From Verticillium longisporum (taxonomy: Eukaryota; Ascomycota; Sordariomycetes; Glomerellales; Plectosphaerellaceae), in contig JAETXT010000011.1 of assembly GCA_019188255.1 (NCBI GenBank), positions 3,162,001 to 3,226,000 of the forward strand: DNA of 64,000 bases, read 5' to 3'. The position numbers and the translations under genes were made by a program. The notes beneath the pieces are model-generated. The model was given only the letters and a program-made list of their open reading frames with translations. It was not told where the DNA came from and searched no databases. This document shows, piece by piece, positions 1 to 10,797 of this stretch (position 1 is its first letter; every line of letters begins with the position of its first letter).

Positions 1-1615
1 ACACCTTCGAAGGCCTCGCGCTCCTTGCCGCCCTTGGGCAGCTCGCCGCTGACGAGCAGATCAATGGCGTTGCTCTTGTCGGGGCGCTTGGTGCCCTTCT
101 TCCACTTGATGCCCAGCACCCTCGGGTGGAAGCGAAGCCACCAGTTGTCCGACTTGTCACCAGCAAGCCTCGTGCAGTGGATGCGAGACTGCTGACCGGC
201 GCCCAGGCCGATGGTCTGGCCCCTGGCGGCGTAGCAGACGGAGTTGCTCTGCGTGTACTTGACGGCAAGCGTGGCGACTGTGAGGTCCCGCAGAGCATCC
301 TCGGAAAGAGGAGCTGAGTCCTTGGGAGTAATGATGGTGCTGAAAATGTTGGGACCGATCTTGGCATCGTTGCGGTGCTGCTGCAGCTTGATGCCGTACA
401 CGGTCCTCGTCTCGACGTCGGCAGGAACCCAGTTCTCGTCGATCTGAAGGACGAGGTACTTGCCACCCTTCTTCTTCTTGAGGATCTCCAGGGCCGCGGG
501 CTCGTATCCGGGCGCGATGACACCGTCAGACACCTCCTTGGAGATGATGCTAGCGGTGGGCACATCCACAGTATCACTCAGGGCGATCATGTCACCGAAG
601 CTGCTCATGCGGTCAGCACCACGAGCCCTGGCGTAGGCCTGAGCCAGAAGCGAGGATTCAATGCCCTCGATGTCGTTGACGAAGTACACCTTGCGCTCAT
701 CCTCGGTCAGAGGAATACCAATGCCAGCGCCGGCAGGCGAAACGTGCTTGAAACTGGCAGCGGCGGGCTTGCCGAGGGCCTCCTTGAGCTCCTTGACCAG
801 AGGCCAGGCATTGAGGGCATCAAGGAGGTTGATGTAGCCGGGCGAACCGCCGAGGACCTTGAAGGGGATCTCACCGGCGTCGGTGAACGCGGCGGCGGGC
901 TTCTGGTGGGGGTTGGCACCGTAGCGCAGGGTCATGTGCTGCTTGCCTTCAGAGGCGTACTGCTTTCGGAAAAAGTCGGAGATGGCGGAGTCGTAGTCGG
1001 CAGTCTGCTCGAAGGCCTTGAGGGCGTAGGCATTGCGGCTGGCCTCGGTGATCTCACCGGCCTCAAGTTCCTTGAGGAAACCGGCGTAGTCGTTGGGGTC
1101 GCTCAGGATCGTGACACGGCTGTGGTTCTTGGCGGCGGCGCGAATAAGGGTGACGCCGCCAATGTCAATCTCCTCCACAGCCTCGGGGATGGTCACGTTG
1201 ATCTTGGCAACAGTGTCCTTGAATGGGTACAGGTTGCAGATGACATAGTCGACCTTGTTGATGTTCTGCTCGGCCAGATCCTTCTCGTCGGACTCGAGGT
1301 TGCGGGCCAGGATTCCGGCGTGGACAGAGGGGTGCAGCGTCTTGACGCGACCACCGAGCATCTCGGGAGCCTTAGTGATGGCGGAGATGTCCCTCGAGAG
1401 CAGGTCAACAGGACCGAACGAAATAGCTGAATCGTCCCTCGTTCGATAAAAGTGTCATCAATGACTTACTCGACGGGAAAACCCGACTCGCGGATCATTT
1501 TGGCAGTGCCACCGGACGCGAGAATGCGAACATTCTGCTGGTTGAGGCCTTTGGCCAGATCCAACAGACCGGTCTTGTCGTAGACGGAGACGATGGCGAT
1601 CTTCTGGTCTGACAT
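1..1615 (-). CDS. ADE17: Bifunctional purine enzyme: AICAR transformylase / IMP cyclohydrolase (C-terminus off window)
   Basis: This enzyme catalyses the last two steps of de novo IMP synthesis in the cytosol: formyl transfer to AICAR, then ring closure. The protein begins [20 protein letters not shown] at the ATG at 1615, the typical start of the MGS-like cyclohydrolase domain. The next stretch ([19 protein letters not shown], then [20 protein letters not shown]) is the conserved PurH signature. One GT-AG intron (1393-1469, 77 bases) splits the Glu codon of FPVED; exons are 1470-1615 and 1-1392. The left edge lies within the transformylase domain, which reads [20 protein letters not shown] near position 100. 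About 512 of an expected roughly 590 residues are present. The ADE16 and ADE17 names come from yeast, and one gene usually serves in filamentous fungi. Confidence 0.95.
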
Positions 1616-2583
1616 GGTGGCAGGAATTGAAGAAGGAGCGTGCCTTGGTGGTGAGGTTATACCGAAGGGAAGAAATGGTGCAAGTCGAGGATGGTACGAA
1701 AAAAAGATGCAAGGCAGTTGTCCCCAAGGCCGATCAAGGAGGGGCAGAGTGACTAGCGATATACTTTCCGCTGGGTTGATGTATGGGCGAAAATCGAGGT
1801 CCTTCGCAAGTAGCCAATCCTTCAACCCCACCACCTACCTATCAACGTCATGGTGGTGTCGATGCTTCAGCAACGAAATTGACCCCGCCCCCGCTGTCGC
1901 ATTGGAGATGCCAGCCCAGCCAGAAGCATTCTACCCGCAATTTTTGATTCTGCTTGCACCGCGTCGCCGCGACCGCCAAGGAACCTAAAATACCTCGATA
2001 GTTTTCACATTGGGAATCACGTCGATCAGGTGACCATACGTTGAGGCTGATGTTGACCAGTGAAACAGACATAGTCTTACCACACCTAGTCTTGCTACTA
2101 CTTCGAGCGCCGTATTGGTCGGTCGAGTCGTTTGCGCCATCGTTCGGTTGTAGAGATTAAAACTCAGCGAGCAGCTATTATCTTCCGATGAACGAAATAT
2201 ACATTGAAGCATTCGGGCGATCCACCAATGACTAAATGACGACTCTTGACTTAACCACCACTGTTAAGAGGTATCTGTGCTGTCTTGCCCGGAATAGTGG
2301 TAAGCCAGCCATCTGCTAGTCGTTACTAAGGTAATCATCGCGTCTCATCTGAGCCTGAGTCCTCTGTCGTTGACTTTGCTTCGACTCAGGCTGCAAGTTG
2401 ATATCGCAATCACATGTATCCCATGTCTCGAGAATGCCTACAAGCATTTTAATGACCCGTCGAACCAGCAAGAAATGCTGGTATCAAGCCTTGGGCCATG
2501 GGCCATGACAAGTGAAGAGCCTGTTACTGCCATGAGAGGCAGAACTTGAATCTCGGGGGGATGAAATCCTCCAGTCGACTTCT
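1616..2583. other. Intergenic: ADE promoter side and DPH4 3' side
   Basis: No supportable gene. The stretch separates two same-strand genes and must hold the ADE promoter next to 1616. A short ACCTACCT-type element lies near 1835. Small open frames on both strands have no recognisable protein features. Confidence 0.5.
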
Positions 2584-3138
2584 TCAGTCGTGCATGACTG
2601 CAAAATGCACCTTCATCCAGAGGCTGCAATCTTGACAACCAACCAAGAGCTCGCCCATCTCTCCAGCCTCCTCGAGATCTCCCTCGCCCAAGAGAAAACC
2701 CCGATCATTCCCACACCGGCAGCTGCGGTGCCAAACACCCTTTTCTTCGTCAAACTCTAGATCATCAAGGTCGACGTTTTCCACTCCTGTCTGAAAAACT
2801 TGCTGGTCTTTTTTGTTTCGAGCAGCTTTCAGCAGCGCATCGTACGCTGTGCGTGAGCTGGGACTCGAGAGTGTTTTGTAGGCGTTTGTGATCTGATCAA
2901 CCGTGAACTGGGCCACTTCAGATGCTGTGGATGTTCCGACACTAATGTTCGATCCGGCACTTGCTCCAAACTCGGATTTTGCCTTGTCTGGGTGATGACG
3001 AAGAAGAGCTCGATGGTAGGCGCGTTTGATCAACTGAGCTTGCTGATTTCGCTCTGTGTCCAGCAGCGATGGAGAAATACCGAGTATTTCATAGTAATTA
3101 GATGCCGCCGCGACCGGATGTGAGGGCGAGTGGCTCAT
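2584..3138 (-). CDS. DPH4: DPH4-type J-domain zinc protein (diphthamide biosynthesis)
   Basis: Single-exon protein of 184 residues. It has a J domain at about 14-115 (NYYEILGISPS, then the HPD tripeptide in RHHPDKAKSEF, then a helix ending AYDALLK). A DPH-type (CSL) zinc-binding domain follows, with Cys residues in CRCGNDRGFLL and GCQDCSLWMKV. J domain first and CSL domain second is diagnostic of Dph4, which supports iron-containing Dph3 and the Dph1-Dph2 enzyme in forming diphthamide on eEF2. The usual linker between helices II and III is expanded here by a Ser/Gly-rich insert (FGASAGSNISVGTSTAS). The length fits the family, and the start is the first in-frame ATG. Confidence 0.92.
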   Translation of the reverse strand: MSHSPSHPVAAASNYYEILGISPSLLDTERNQQAQLIKRAYHRALLRHHPDKAKSEFGASAGSNISVGTSTASEVAQFTVDQITNAYKTLSSPSSRTAYDALLKAARNKKDQQVFQTGVENVDLDDLEFDEEKGVWHRSCRCGNDRGFLLGEGDLEEAGEMGELLVGCQDCSLWMKVHFAVMHD

Positions 3139-4294
3139 TGTGAGCCAGCAGCGTGCTGTGATGTGAGTGACCCTCGAAGATGGGTTTGACTGGCCCCATG
3201 CACCCTGGACGGATTATGGGCCATTGCTGCTTTTAGCTCCAGTTTACCTGGCTCTACTTAGCCCTGAGGCAAGATTAGCGGCTCGACTTAGGTACGCAAC
3301 TGTGCAATCCACATTGCTCCCGTCTCAAGGTCAAGTTTTCACGTTGTCATACTAGTTAACTCTTAAAGATTATGACTATCATGTTTTAATTGTGAAATGC
3401 CAAGGCGTAAGTACAGCAATGACGCCTGCTTAATTAATGGTCAGGTCGCTGTGCTAGCGTAGATTGCTCAAAGCTTATTCCGTCTCATGGCGACATGTAG
3501 ACGGACCAGCCAAGTTCTATCCCCCAAGCCGCTTAGAATACAATAGCAAATTTAAGATAGTGCGCCAACTCCTACTCACATGTGAGCCATGCTCTAGCCC
3601 GTTAATTATCAACTGATGTTCAAGGCGGATACAGCTGGGAGGTCCCTTACCGATAAAGTCTCTTGCTCTTGGATGTCGTGCTAGACCGTGTTCCTTCAAG
3701 TCGCCTGGATGCTATCTCGGAGTTTCAGTACCTGTGTTGCGAATAAGTCCAGTGGATATCCTCCTACAACAACGGAGAACTTGGGATTTTTTTTCGCCTT
3801 CACATTGAGTGCCAAATTCCCGCTCCAGAATTAGGTGGTTGAACGACAAACTGAACTCTACAGAGACGGTGACTGAGTTTGGACTGGAATTGAACTGGAC
3901 GTAGTCTGAGCCTGGGTAGGCAGCATGGGAGCACTTAGCCAAGCCCGAAAGATACTACTGCGAATCACACTGTATACATAGTCAAGCGGTCCATGGCGGT
4001 TCCCGAGTAGCACTCAAGGCCTTAACACAAGATGGTGACTCTGGGACGTTGTAAGATCACCAACTACTTCACCCAATTTGGGAAGATTCAACATGCAGGA
4101 CACAAAAACACACTCCTTCATCGATAGTTCGGTCAACGCTATTTGTTCTGTTCACTGAAGATCGTAGCATGACGCGTGAATCACCGGAATAGCAAATGAC
4201 AGAGACATGAATGAAGTAAATGTTCTTTCCATGCTTGATGCAAATTGTACAAGTTTGTATACACAGATACCTAGATCTGGGGTCGACTCGTGGC
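3139..4294. other. Intergenic, no gene seen
   Basis: About 1.15 kb between the DPH4 start and the mL59 stop, both on the minus strand. It is more AT-rich than the flanking genes, and every open frame is short and featureless. It should carry the DPH4 promoter at its left end and the mL59 terminator region at its right end. Confidence 0.5.
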
Positions 4295-4913
4295 TCAACC
4301 GTTGACGGACTTGGGGAACTTCTTCCACCTGTACTTTCCGACCTGTTTGAAGAGTGTTAGAATCCGCCGACAATACAACTCCGCACCATAAACTCACCTT
4401 CTTCCACTGCCTCATCAAGTCCGGCATGTTTAGCATGGCGTTTCTCCTCCTCTCCATTCTATTAAACGTGTCAGCCCACCCCATCAAAAACACAATCACC
4501 ACCATGGTTATCACATACCTTGGCATGACCATCCTCTCGTGCTGGTGACCCTTGACCTTCTGTCCCACACCCGTACCCTTGACCCTCAGACCGTGTTCAA
4601 CCCGGTGGGCAAGCTGGTACTCTGATCCCTTGACGGTAGGCGGCAGCAGTTCCTCAACGCCATGCTCGCGCGCGAGCTTCACCAGCTCAGCCTGGCGACG
4701 CAGAGAGTATACGGGCTCGTGCCACACACCCGTCACCGGGTGCTTCTGTCGGGAAAAGGGGTTTGCGCTAGCCTCCTGGTAGCCCGTCTTGAAGGTCTCG
4801 GGGGTGGCGCCTGCAGGTAGGATCGAGGGCGCCGGATACCGGGCGATGAAGCGCTGCAGGCGGGCCGGAAGCGCCTTTGCGAGCTGGGCGTACGGTTGTG
4901 ATGCAGCCATCAT
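4295..4913 (-). CDS. MRPL25: Mitochondrial large-subunit ribosomal protein mL59 (yeast Mrpl25)
   Basis: Three exons (4519-4913, 4398-4458, 4342-4295) join in frame into 167 residues. Introns are 4459-4518 (GTATGT...TAG) and 4343-4397 (GTGAGT...CAG). The N-terminus reads LPARLQRFIARYPAPSI, followed by the conserved block NPFSRQKHPVTGVWHEPVYS and LRR, as in the Mrpl25/mL59 family of the fungal mitoribosome. The C-terminus is basic and ends KYRWKKFPKSVNG. Two ATGs lie side by side at 4913 and 4910; the upstream one is taken here. The gene is divergent from PRP28 across about 535 bases. Reading through intron 1 would add a false hydrophobic segment (YVITMVVIVFLMGWADTF), so an unspliced model would wrongly suggest a membrane protein. 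Confidence 0.9.
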
Positions 4914-5448
4914 AGCGTCGATTGCAGTGTGTAGGCGTGTGTTCGACAATGGCGTCTCGATGGATGCCCTGCTGGAGTCGGGGGAAGCTCGCGGGTGATA
5001 ATCGGTTCGCGATTCAAATTTTGGAGCTGTAAGGACGGACCCCTGTACGTACATACAAAAAATGGGTCCATCTTCCCGTTCATGGACGTGACAGTCTCCC
5101 AGCTGTCACGCCTCGACACTGTCGTCACTTCTGCTATTTGGACCTGCTGTTCGGGAGGCATGCTCAATAGCCTGGACTTATGCATAATCCTTCCCGTGCA
5201 TGGTCAACTTCGGAAACCTTCAAACCTAATCATTCCATACAGCCAGGTAAGAAGAACCCCAAAGACCCAAGGCTCGCTTCCTGCGCTGTCACCTCTCTGC
5301 CTGTTCTTCATCTCCTTGGTATTCGTGACGCACTAACACCAGTCATAGATTCGACGGGACAAGCTGACTCGGTGATTGCGTTCCGATCCAACGGCTTTCC
5401 GACCTCCCAAACGACTCGAATAGAACCTTCAATCACTCCACGTCCACC
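4914..5448. promoter_or_regulatory. Divergent promoter region between mL59 and PRP28
   Basis: 535 bases lie between two divergent ATGs and serve both genes. Only small open frames are present. A CAACACCAGTC to CACTCCACGTCCACC leader precedes the PRP28 start, with a good ATG context (CCACCATGCC). No specific factor site is claimed. Confidence 0.5.
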
Positions 5449-7500
5449 ATGCCTCTCCCCGAAAAGCCAAAGCTCCGGTTCGTCCCGAAGAAGGAGCGTG
5501 AGCGTCAGGCGGCTGAGAAAGCTAAGAACGAGGCTGAAGAGCTGCGGCGCAAGCAGGAAGAGGATGCACGAAAGAAAGCCGAGTCCGAGAAGAAGTGGCT
5601 CGAGAAGGCAAACGCGCCTGCCGAGAACCAACGCGATCGCGATACAGACCGACCACCGGAACGACCACAACAAGACCGGAGATCTGGTCAGAATGGAAAG
5701 GGCGCGTCCAAGAAGGGAGGTGATGCTAGGATGACCGAGGAGGAATTCGAAAAGAAACAGCTGCGCGAGCGCTACCTAGGCCCCGAGGTGAACCGTAACT
5801 CTAGCTTTTCTGCGGCGAAGAAGCGCAAGCGGGCGACCGAGTTCAAGTTCGACTGGGACGAAGGCGAAGACACCACGCTCAAGGACGATCAGCTTGCGCC
5901 GCGGGTCACCACCAGCAAGGTCGTGTCATTGTCCGGGATAGGCGGGGGCGACGACTTCGGGGAAGAGGCCGAGCAGGCAGCCAGGCGCCGCGCCAGGCGG
6001 ATCGAAGAGCAATACGGCGAGGACGGACCCGAGCTTGCGCAAAAATTTATGGATGAGTGGTACAACAGTCGCGATCTGGCCAGGAAGCGAGCAGAACGCT
6101 TTGGCTTCGGAAAGCGATGGACAGACAAGGCTCTGAACGAGATGACAGCCCGTGATTGGAGAATCTTCAAGGAGGACTTCGGTATCGCGACCAAAGGCGG
6201 TGCTATTCCGAACCCGATGCGGAACTGGGACGAGTCGGGTCTGCCTGGTCGTCTCCTCGACATTGTCCACCGAGTTGGTTACAACGAGCCAACGCCCATT
6301 CAGAGAGCTGCTATCCCAATCGCGCTACAGGCGAGGGACTTGATCGGTGTTGCCGTCACAGGTTCCGGAAAAACAGCGTCATTCTTGCTGCCGCTACTGG
6401 TTTACATCTCTGACCTGCCCCCTCTAGGCGAAACAAACAAGAACGACGGACCGTACGGCCTCATCCTAGCACCCACTCGAGAGCTTGTACAGCAGATTGA
6501 ATCTGAAGCGAACAAGTTTGCGACGCCATTAGGATTCAGAGTTGTCAGCATCGTTGGTGGTCACTCATTGGAAGAGCAAGCCTTTGCCCTTCGCAACGGA
6601 GCAGAGATCATCGTCGCCACACCTGGTCGACTTGTGGACTGTATCGAGCGGCGGTTGCTGGTTCTGGGACAGTGCTGCTATGTCATTATGGACGAGGCTG
6701 ATCGAATGATCGATCTCGGTTTCGAGGAACCAGTGAACAAGATTTTGGACGCGCTGCCGGTTACCAACGAGAAGCCTGACACGGATGAGGCAGAGAACGC
6801 GCAGCTCATGAAGCGCTACCTGGGAGGAAAGCATCGCTACCTACAGACGATGATGTACATGGCCACCATGCCTAGCGTCGTTGCGAGGATCGCCAAGCAA
6901 TACCTGCGGCGACCGGCTATTGTCACGATTGGAAACATCGGCGAAGCCGTTGACACAGTCGAACAGCGCGTCGAGTTCGTCTCCGGGGAGGATAAGCGAA
7001 AGAAACGGCTGCAACAGATCCTCTCCTCGGGCGATTTCGCGCCTCCCATTATCGTCTTCGTCAACATCAAGCGGAACTGCGATGCTGTGGCACGAGACGT
7101 CAAGCACATGGGTTTCTCTGCCGTTACCCTCCACGGCAGCAAGACGCAGGACCAGCGAGAGGCCGCGCTGGCATCTGTGCGTAATGGGCAGACAGATGTC
7201 CTTGTGGCAACGGATCTCGCGGGTCGTGGTATCGACGTTGCGGACGTTTCGCTGGTCGTCAATTTCAACATGGCGACTAACATTGAGTCATATACGCACC
7301 GCATCGGCCGTACTGGTCGTGCTGGAAAGAGTGGTGTTGCCATCACTTTCCTTGGCCCTGAGGATTCAGATCTCATGTACGATATGAAGCAGATCCTCAC
7401 GAAGAGCTCCATCTCGAAGGTGCCCGAGGAGCTGCGGAGACATGAGGCTGCCCAGCAAAGGCCCCAGAAGGGGTACAGCAAGAAGTCATCGGATAGATAG
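5449..7500 (+). CDS. PRP28: PRP28-type DEAD-box pre-mRNA splicing helicase
   Basis: Uninterrupted reading frame of 683 residues. Prp28 drives the U1-to-U6 switch at the 5' splice site during spliceosome activation in the nucleus. The first 230 residues are Lys/Glu/Arg-rich and charged. The helicase core follows: Q motif (GYNEPTPIQ), motif I AVTGSGKT at about 302, PTREL, GG, TPGR, DEAD at about 415, then RecA2 with IVFVN, ATDLAGRGID and HRIGRTGR at about 617. The insert between DEAD and motif III (DALPVTNEKPDTDEAENAQL) and the block AKQYLRRPAIVTIG are Prp28 hallmarks that separate it from other DEAD proteins. Motif III reads Met-Ala-Thr at 471-473 instead of Ser/Thr-Ala-Thr, which is unusual. 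The N-terminal tail is short for the family. Confidence 0.95.
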   Translation: MPLPEKPKLRFVPKKERERQAAEKAKNEAEELRRKQEEDARKKAESEKKWLEKANAPAENQRDRDTDRPPERPQQDRRSGQNGKGASKKGGDARMTEEEFEKKQLRERYLGPEVNRNSSFSAAKKRKRATEFKFDWDEGEDTTLKDDQLAPRVTTSKVVSLSGIGGGDDFGEEAEQAARRRARRIEEQYGEDGPELAQKFMDEWYNSRDLARKRAERFGFGKRWTDKALNEMTARDWRIFKEDFGIATKGGAIPNPMRNWDESGLPGRLLDIVHRVGYNEPTPIQRAAIPIALQARDLIGVAVTGSGKTASFLLPLLVYISDLPPLGETNKNDGPYGLILAPTRELVQQIESEANKFATPLGFRVVSIVGGHSLEEQAFALRNGAEIIVATPGRLVDCIERRLLVLGQCCYVIMDEADRMIDLGFEEPVNKILDALPVTNEKPDTDEAENAQLMKRYLGGKHRYLQTMMYMATMPSVVARIAKQYLRRPAIVTIGNIGEAVDTVEQRVEFVSGEDKRKKRLQQILSSGDFAPPIIVFVNIKRNCDAVARDVKHMGFSAVTLHGSKTQDQREAALASVRNGQTDVLVATDLAGRGIDVADVSLVVNFNMATNIESYTHRIGRTGRAGKSGVAITFLGPEDSDLMYDMKQILTKSSISKVPEELRRHEAAQQRPQKGYSKKSSDR

Positions 7501-8642
7501 ATGAATTGATACCCAGATCTCCCACCATGATTTTCCACGTTGCTGGTTGATCTGAACTTGAATGCGACGGTTGTCTGTCTTTTTGGCGCTGGTCCAGTGA
7601 TGATCCAGTAGCTCTCCTACGGTCTGTCCGATATACTTAAGGGGAGACCGTTTTGCCAACACTTGATGTACCTTACGTAGAAGGAATGCTTGTACACCAA
7701 AACGACAGTTGTATATTTGACCGGGCGCGAGACAGGTAGACTGACACAACCGAGGAGCAGCCTCAATGACGAACTATTCAACGGCCAGGCGATGGCGTTA
7801 TTCACATGCACAAGCACGATGAAAACATCCTTAGCATCAATCAGCCACCATCGCGGGCCTTTGCCCTAAACCTCCGGCTCCTGCTCGGTCTGAAGTAGCG
7901 GTGATGCTAGATACGTCAATATCCGACCATCCGAGAAGCTCTCCGGCCGAGCCGTCAGAAGTACCGAGATGATCAGACGGCCTTGAACATGCGTTTGGTG
8001 TGGCGTATCGGCGGTGTCCGCCAAAACCACCCCGCAACGCCAAAAAGGCGCCCGAGGCCCAGGCCTGATGAGTCGCCTGTGATCCATCTTATCTAATCTT
8101 ATCGCCGCCGCTTGATGTCACGGCCCAATTCTGCACTTGAAAGGAAAAAATCGACGCACAGCGTGCTACCTTCCTGCCAACCTGCCACTGTTAAATGAAG
8201 CAATGGGTCTGAGGTATCTCGGTGTTTTCCACTCTCGCGCCCCTTCATAACACTGGCCCTCCCGCCGCGAGAGGTCGCCTCAGCCTAATCAGTCCCATCG
8301 CCGCCAACCACCCCGGTATCGGCTTCGCACCTCGCTGGCGTGACTCCCAGACCGCTACTGCCCCGCGCCTTCCCTTGACGAACCGCGAAGCCACGAGCTT
8401 CACAACTCAACAACGATTGAGACAAACAATAGGCTTCAAGGATTTTTTCTGAGTAGGCCTTTGGGCTATCGGGCGTTGCCGGTCGCCTGTTCGACGAGTG
8501 TGCATTCGACCCCTCCCGCCGCCCTCGAAGCGAAACATCCTCACCGCCCCCCTCGTCAGGCGCCTGGAGAAGCGCGCGCTTTATTTACTCTCCCGTCACG
8601 GGGCTTCAAGCCGGGAAACCTGGTGGCACACTTTCTCTTGCC
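7501..8642. other. Intergenic between PRP28 and the ornithine carrier
   Basis: About 1.1 kb holding the PRP28 3' end and the promoter and leader of the carrier gene. The last 400 bases are C-rich and carry several small upstream open frames. No gene is supported. Confidence 0.5.
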
Positions 8643-9698
8643 ATGGAGAAAACGGCTGGCATTATGCAAGTCCCTCAACACGAAGTCGTCGTGCCAGTGA
8701 CTGCCCGCGCAGCCGCGGCAGAAGCCGTGGAAGATGTTGTATACGGCTCGGTAAGGACACTCGCGAACCAGAACACTGCTCAAAAGCTGACACGGATGTT
8801 ACAGGCTGCCGGCGTTATCGGGAAATACATCGAATACCCCTTCGACACGGTCAAGGTCCGCCTCCAATCCCAACCCGACAACCTGCCGCTCCGTTACAAA
8901 GGACCCATCGACTGCTTCCGCCAGTCCATCAAGGCCGACGGTCTGCTCGGTCTCTACCGGGGCATCACAGCGCCTCTCGTGGGCGCCGCGGCGGAGACGA
9001 GCAGCCTCTTCTTCTTCGAGCGCCTCGGCCGAGAGGCCATCTACCTGTCGGGCGTGGCCACCAAAGATGAGCCCCTCTCGCTGGCAGCGCTCTACTTCAC
9101 CGGCGCCTTCTCGGGCTTCTTCACCTCGTACGTCCTGACGCCGATCGAGCTCGTCAAGTGCAAGATCCAGGTGCCGGCGCGCGCCGACGGCAGCGCCCCC
9201 GCGCCGCTCAAGCCGCTGCCCGTCATCCGCGACATCTACCGGCACCATGGCCTGCGCGGCTTCTGGCACGGGCAGCTGGGCTGCCTCATCCGCGAGTCGG
9301 GCGGCGGCGCCGCGTGGTTCGGCAGCAAGGAGACGGCGACCAAGCTGTTCCGCGCCGTCAACGACAAGGCGGCGACAACGCCGGGCGAGAGGGACGCGCT
9401 GGCGGCGGCGCCGCTGCCGCTGTGGCAGCAGGCCGTCGCCGGTGCTTCGGCCGGCATCTCGTACAACTTTCTCTTCTTCCCCGCCGACACGATCAAGTCG
9501 CGGCTGCAGACCATGGCCATTGGCGAGTCGGTCAAGGAGCGGACGTTCTGGAAGGAGGGCGCCCTCATCTGGCGGCAGTACGGCCTCGCGGGGCTGTACC
9601 GGGGCTGCGGCATGACGTGCCTGCGATCGGCGCCCAGCTCGGCGTTTATCTTCATGGTGTTTGACGGACTCAAGGGGCACTTTCCCATTCATAGATGA
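8643..9698 (+). CDS. arg-13: Mitochondrial ornithine carrier (ARG-13 / ORT1 type)
   Basis: Mitochondrial inner-membrane carrier with three repeats. The signature helices read [26 protein letters not shown] and [13 protein letters not shown]. Resemblance to Neurospora ARG-13 and yeast Ort1 ([37 protein letters not shown]) points to ornithine/arginine exchange that feeds cytosolic arginine synthesis. Two exons (8643-8750 and 8805-9698) give 333 residues. The intron at 8751-8804 starts GTAAGG and ends TTACAG; it is 54 bases long, a multiple of three, and has no stop. The whole span therefore also reads as one frame of 351 codons, but the extra 18 residues would split the conserved GSAAG motif of repeat 1. 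Codon use is strongly GC-rich from about 9100 on. Confidence 0.92.
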   Translation: MEKTAGIMQVPQHEVVVPVTARAAAAEAVEDVVYGSVRTLANQNTAQKLTRMLQAAGVIGKYIEYPFDTVKVRLQSQPDNLPLRYKGPIDCFRQSIKADGLLGLYRGITAPLVGAAAETSSLFFFERLGREAIYLSGVATKDEPLSLAALYFTGAFSGFFTSYVLTPIELVKCKIQVPARADGSAPAPLKPLPVIRDIYRHHGLRGFWHGQLGCLIRESGGGAAWFGSKETATKLFRAVNDKAATTPGERDALAAAPLPLWQQAVAGASAGISYNFLFFPADTIKSRLQTMAIGESVKERTFWKEGALIWRQYGLAGLYRGCGMTCLRSAPSSAFIFMVFDGLKGHFPIHR

Positions 9699-10041
9699 TG
9701 CATAAAAAAAACTTGGAACGAGGGATGGATTGGTTGCGGAGGGGTTGTGGCACGGCGATTCTTCATGGCATTAGCAGGCGTTTCGGGAAGGGGGGGTTCC
9801 GATGGATTTTTTTTTTGGAAAGATTCGTTGCTGCTGCACTTTTATTCGTCGTTGCATAGACGGTGTTTACACCGAAATAAACTCGTACAGACTATAGCAT
9901 ACTCATTTAAGTCTCTGCATTCGTCACTTGATTTGGATAATGGAATAGATTGTAGTCTTCTTTCAAGAACATGCATGGGTAAAACTGGCGCTCTCATATA
10001 CATTCTGCCGTGCCAACAGGGGATGAGTTACTGCGACTGCC
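9699..10041. other. Convergent 3' region of the carrier and TspO genes
   Basis: 343 bases between two converging stop codons. It contains A and T runs near 9705 and 9810 and an AATAAA at about 9876 (in CGAAATAAACTC) that could serve as polyadenylation signal for the carrier gene. No gene. Confidence 0.5.
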
Positions 10042-10797
10042 TCACAGCGCCTTGCCCTTTCCCTTGGGCTCCGCCTCGCTCTTCTCGCTAATGTCCCAGT
10101 TGTTGAGGTATCCGGCGCCGGCGCACAGGTAGGTGGCGAAGCTGAGCCAGCCGAGGTAGGGCAGCTGCAGCAGGCCGGCGGTGCGGTCGACCTGGCCCCA
10201 GATGTAGGCGAGGTAGGCGTTGACGCCGAGGAGGGAGACAATGTCGGCGGTGGCCTCGGCGGGGCGGCGGAAGACAAAGAAGAGCGGCGTCCAGGCGAGG
10301 TTGAGGGCGAGCTGGATCGAGTAGAGGGTGGCGCCGTGACGCGTGAGTTCGGCCTGGGCGGGGGTGGCACCGGGGGCGAGGCCGATGGAGACGGCGCGGT
10401 AGGCGGCGTAGCCCATCAGTCTGAAAGGAGGGCACAGCCTGGGTCAGCTTCGCGGTTTTTGCATGTCGGGGGAGGATGGCGTCGAGAGGGGACATAGCTA
10501 CCCGTAAAGAACAGTCCAGACGGGGCCGAAGACATAGGGAGGGGGGTTTCCGGGAGGGTTCTTGATGCTGGCGTAGGTCTTGAGAGTGTTGGCGCCTGAG
10601 AGCAAAAGGGTCAGCATAAGTTTGGCGAACACACGTTGCCAACGGCCATGGCGCAAGGCCGCGCGGGGGTGGAGGGGAAACTTGCGACTTGAGGTGTAGC
10701 CGACGGCAGTCCCCAGGGCGATGGGCAGGAGGATTGAGGTTGCCGGATGGTCAAAGACCTGGCGAGGCAAAGTGAGAGCGGGAATAAATGTGGTCAT
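10042..10797 (-). CDS. TspO/MBR family membrane protein (translocator protein)
   Basis: Three exons give a 194-residue five-helix membrane protein. The TspO signature PPPYVFGPVWTVLYGLMGYAAYRAV is formed across intron 2. Later helices read LALNLAWTPLFFVF and LLGVNAYLAYIWGQVDR, and the soluble tail ends SEAEPKGKGKAL. Exons are 10686-10797, 10502-10595 and 10042-10420. Intron 2 (10421-10501) is GTAGCT...TTTCAG. Intron 1 ends CTCTCAG at 10596; its donor is either GCAAGT (10685, GC-AG type) or GTCGCA three bases upstream (10688). Both keep frame and differ by one residue. Family members bind porphyrins and sterols in mitochondrial or ER membranes; the role in fungi is poorly defined. ATG 10797 has a good context (CAAGATGACC). 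Confidence 0.88.

Noticed and set aside
375..1430. Plus-strand open frame of 351 codons over the purine enzyme gene
   Set aside because: Antisense shadow of the conserved ADE16/17-type protein; repetitive Leu/Gly/Val composition.
4458..4519. Hydrophobic segment YVITMVVIVFLMGWADTF in the mL59 region suggesting a membrane protein
   Set aside because: It is the translation of a GT-AG intron; removing it joins the conserved sequence in frame.
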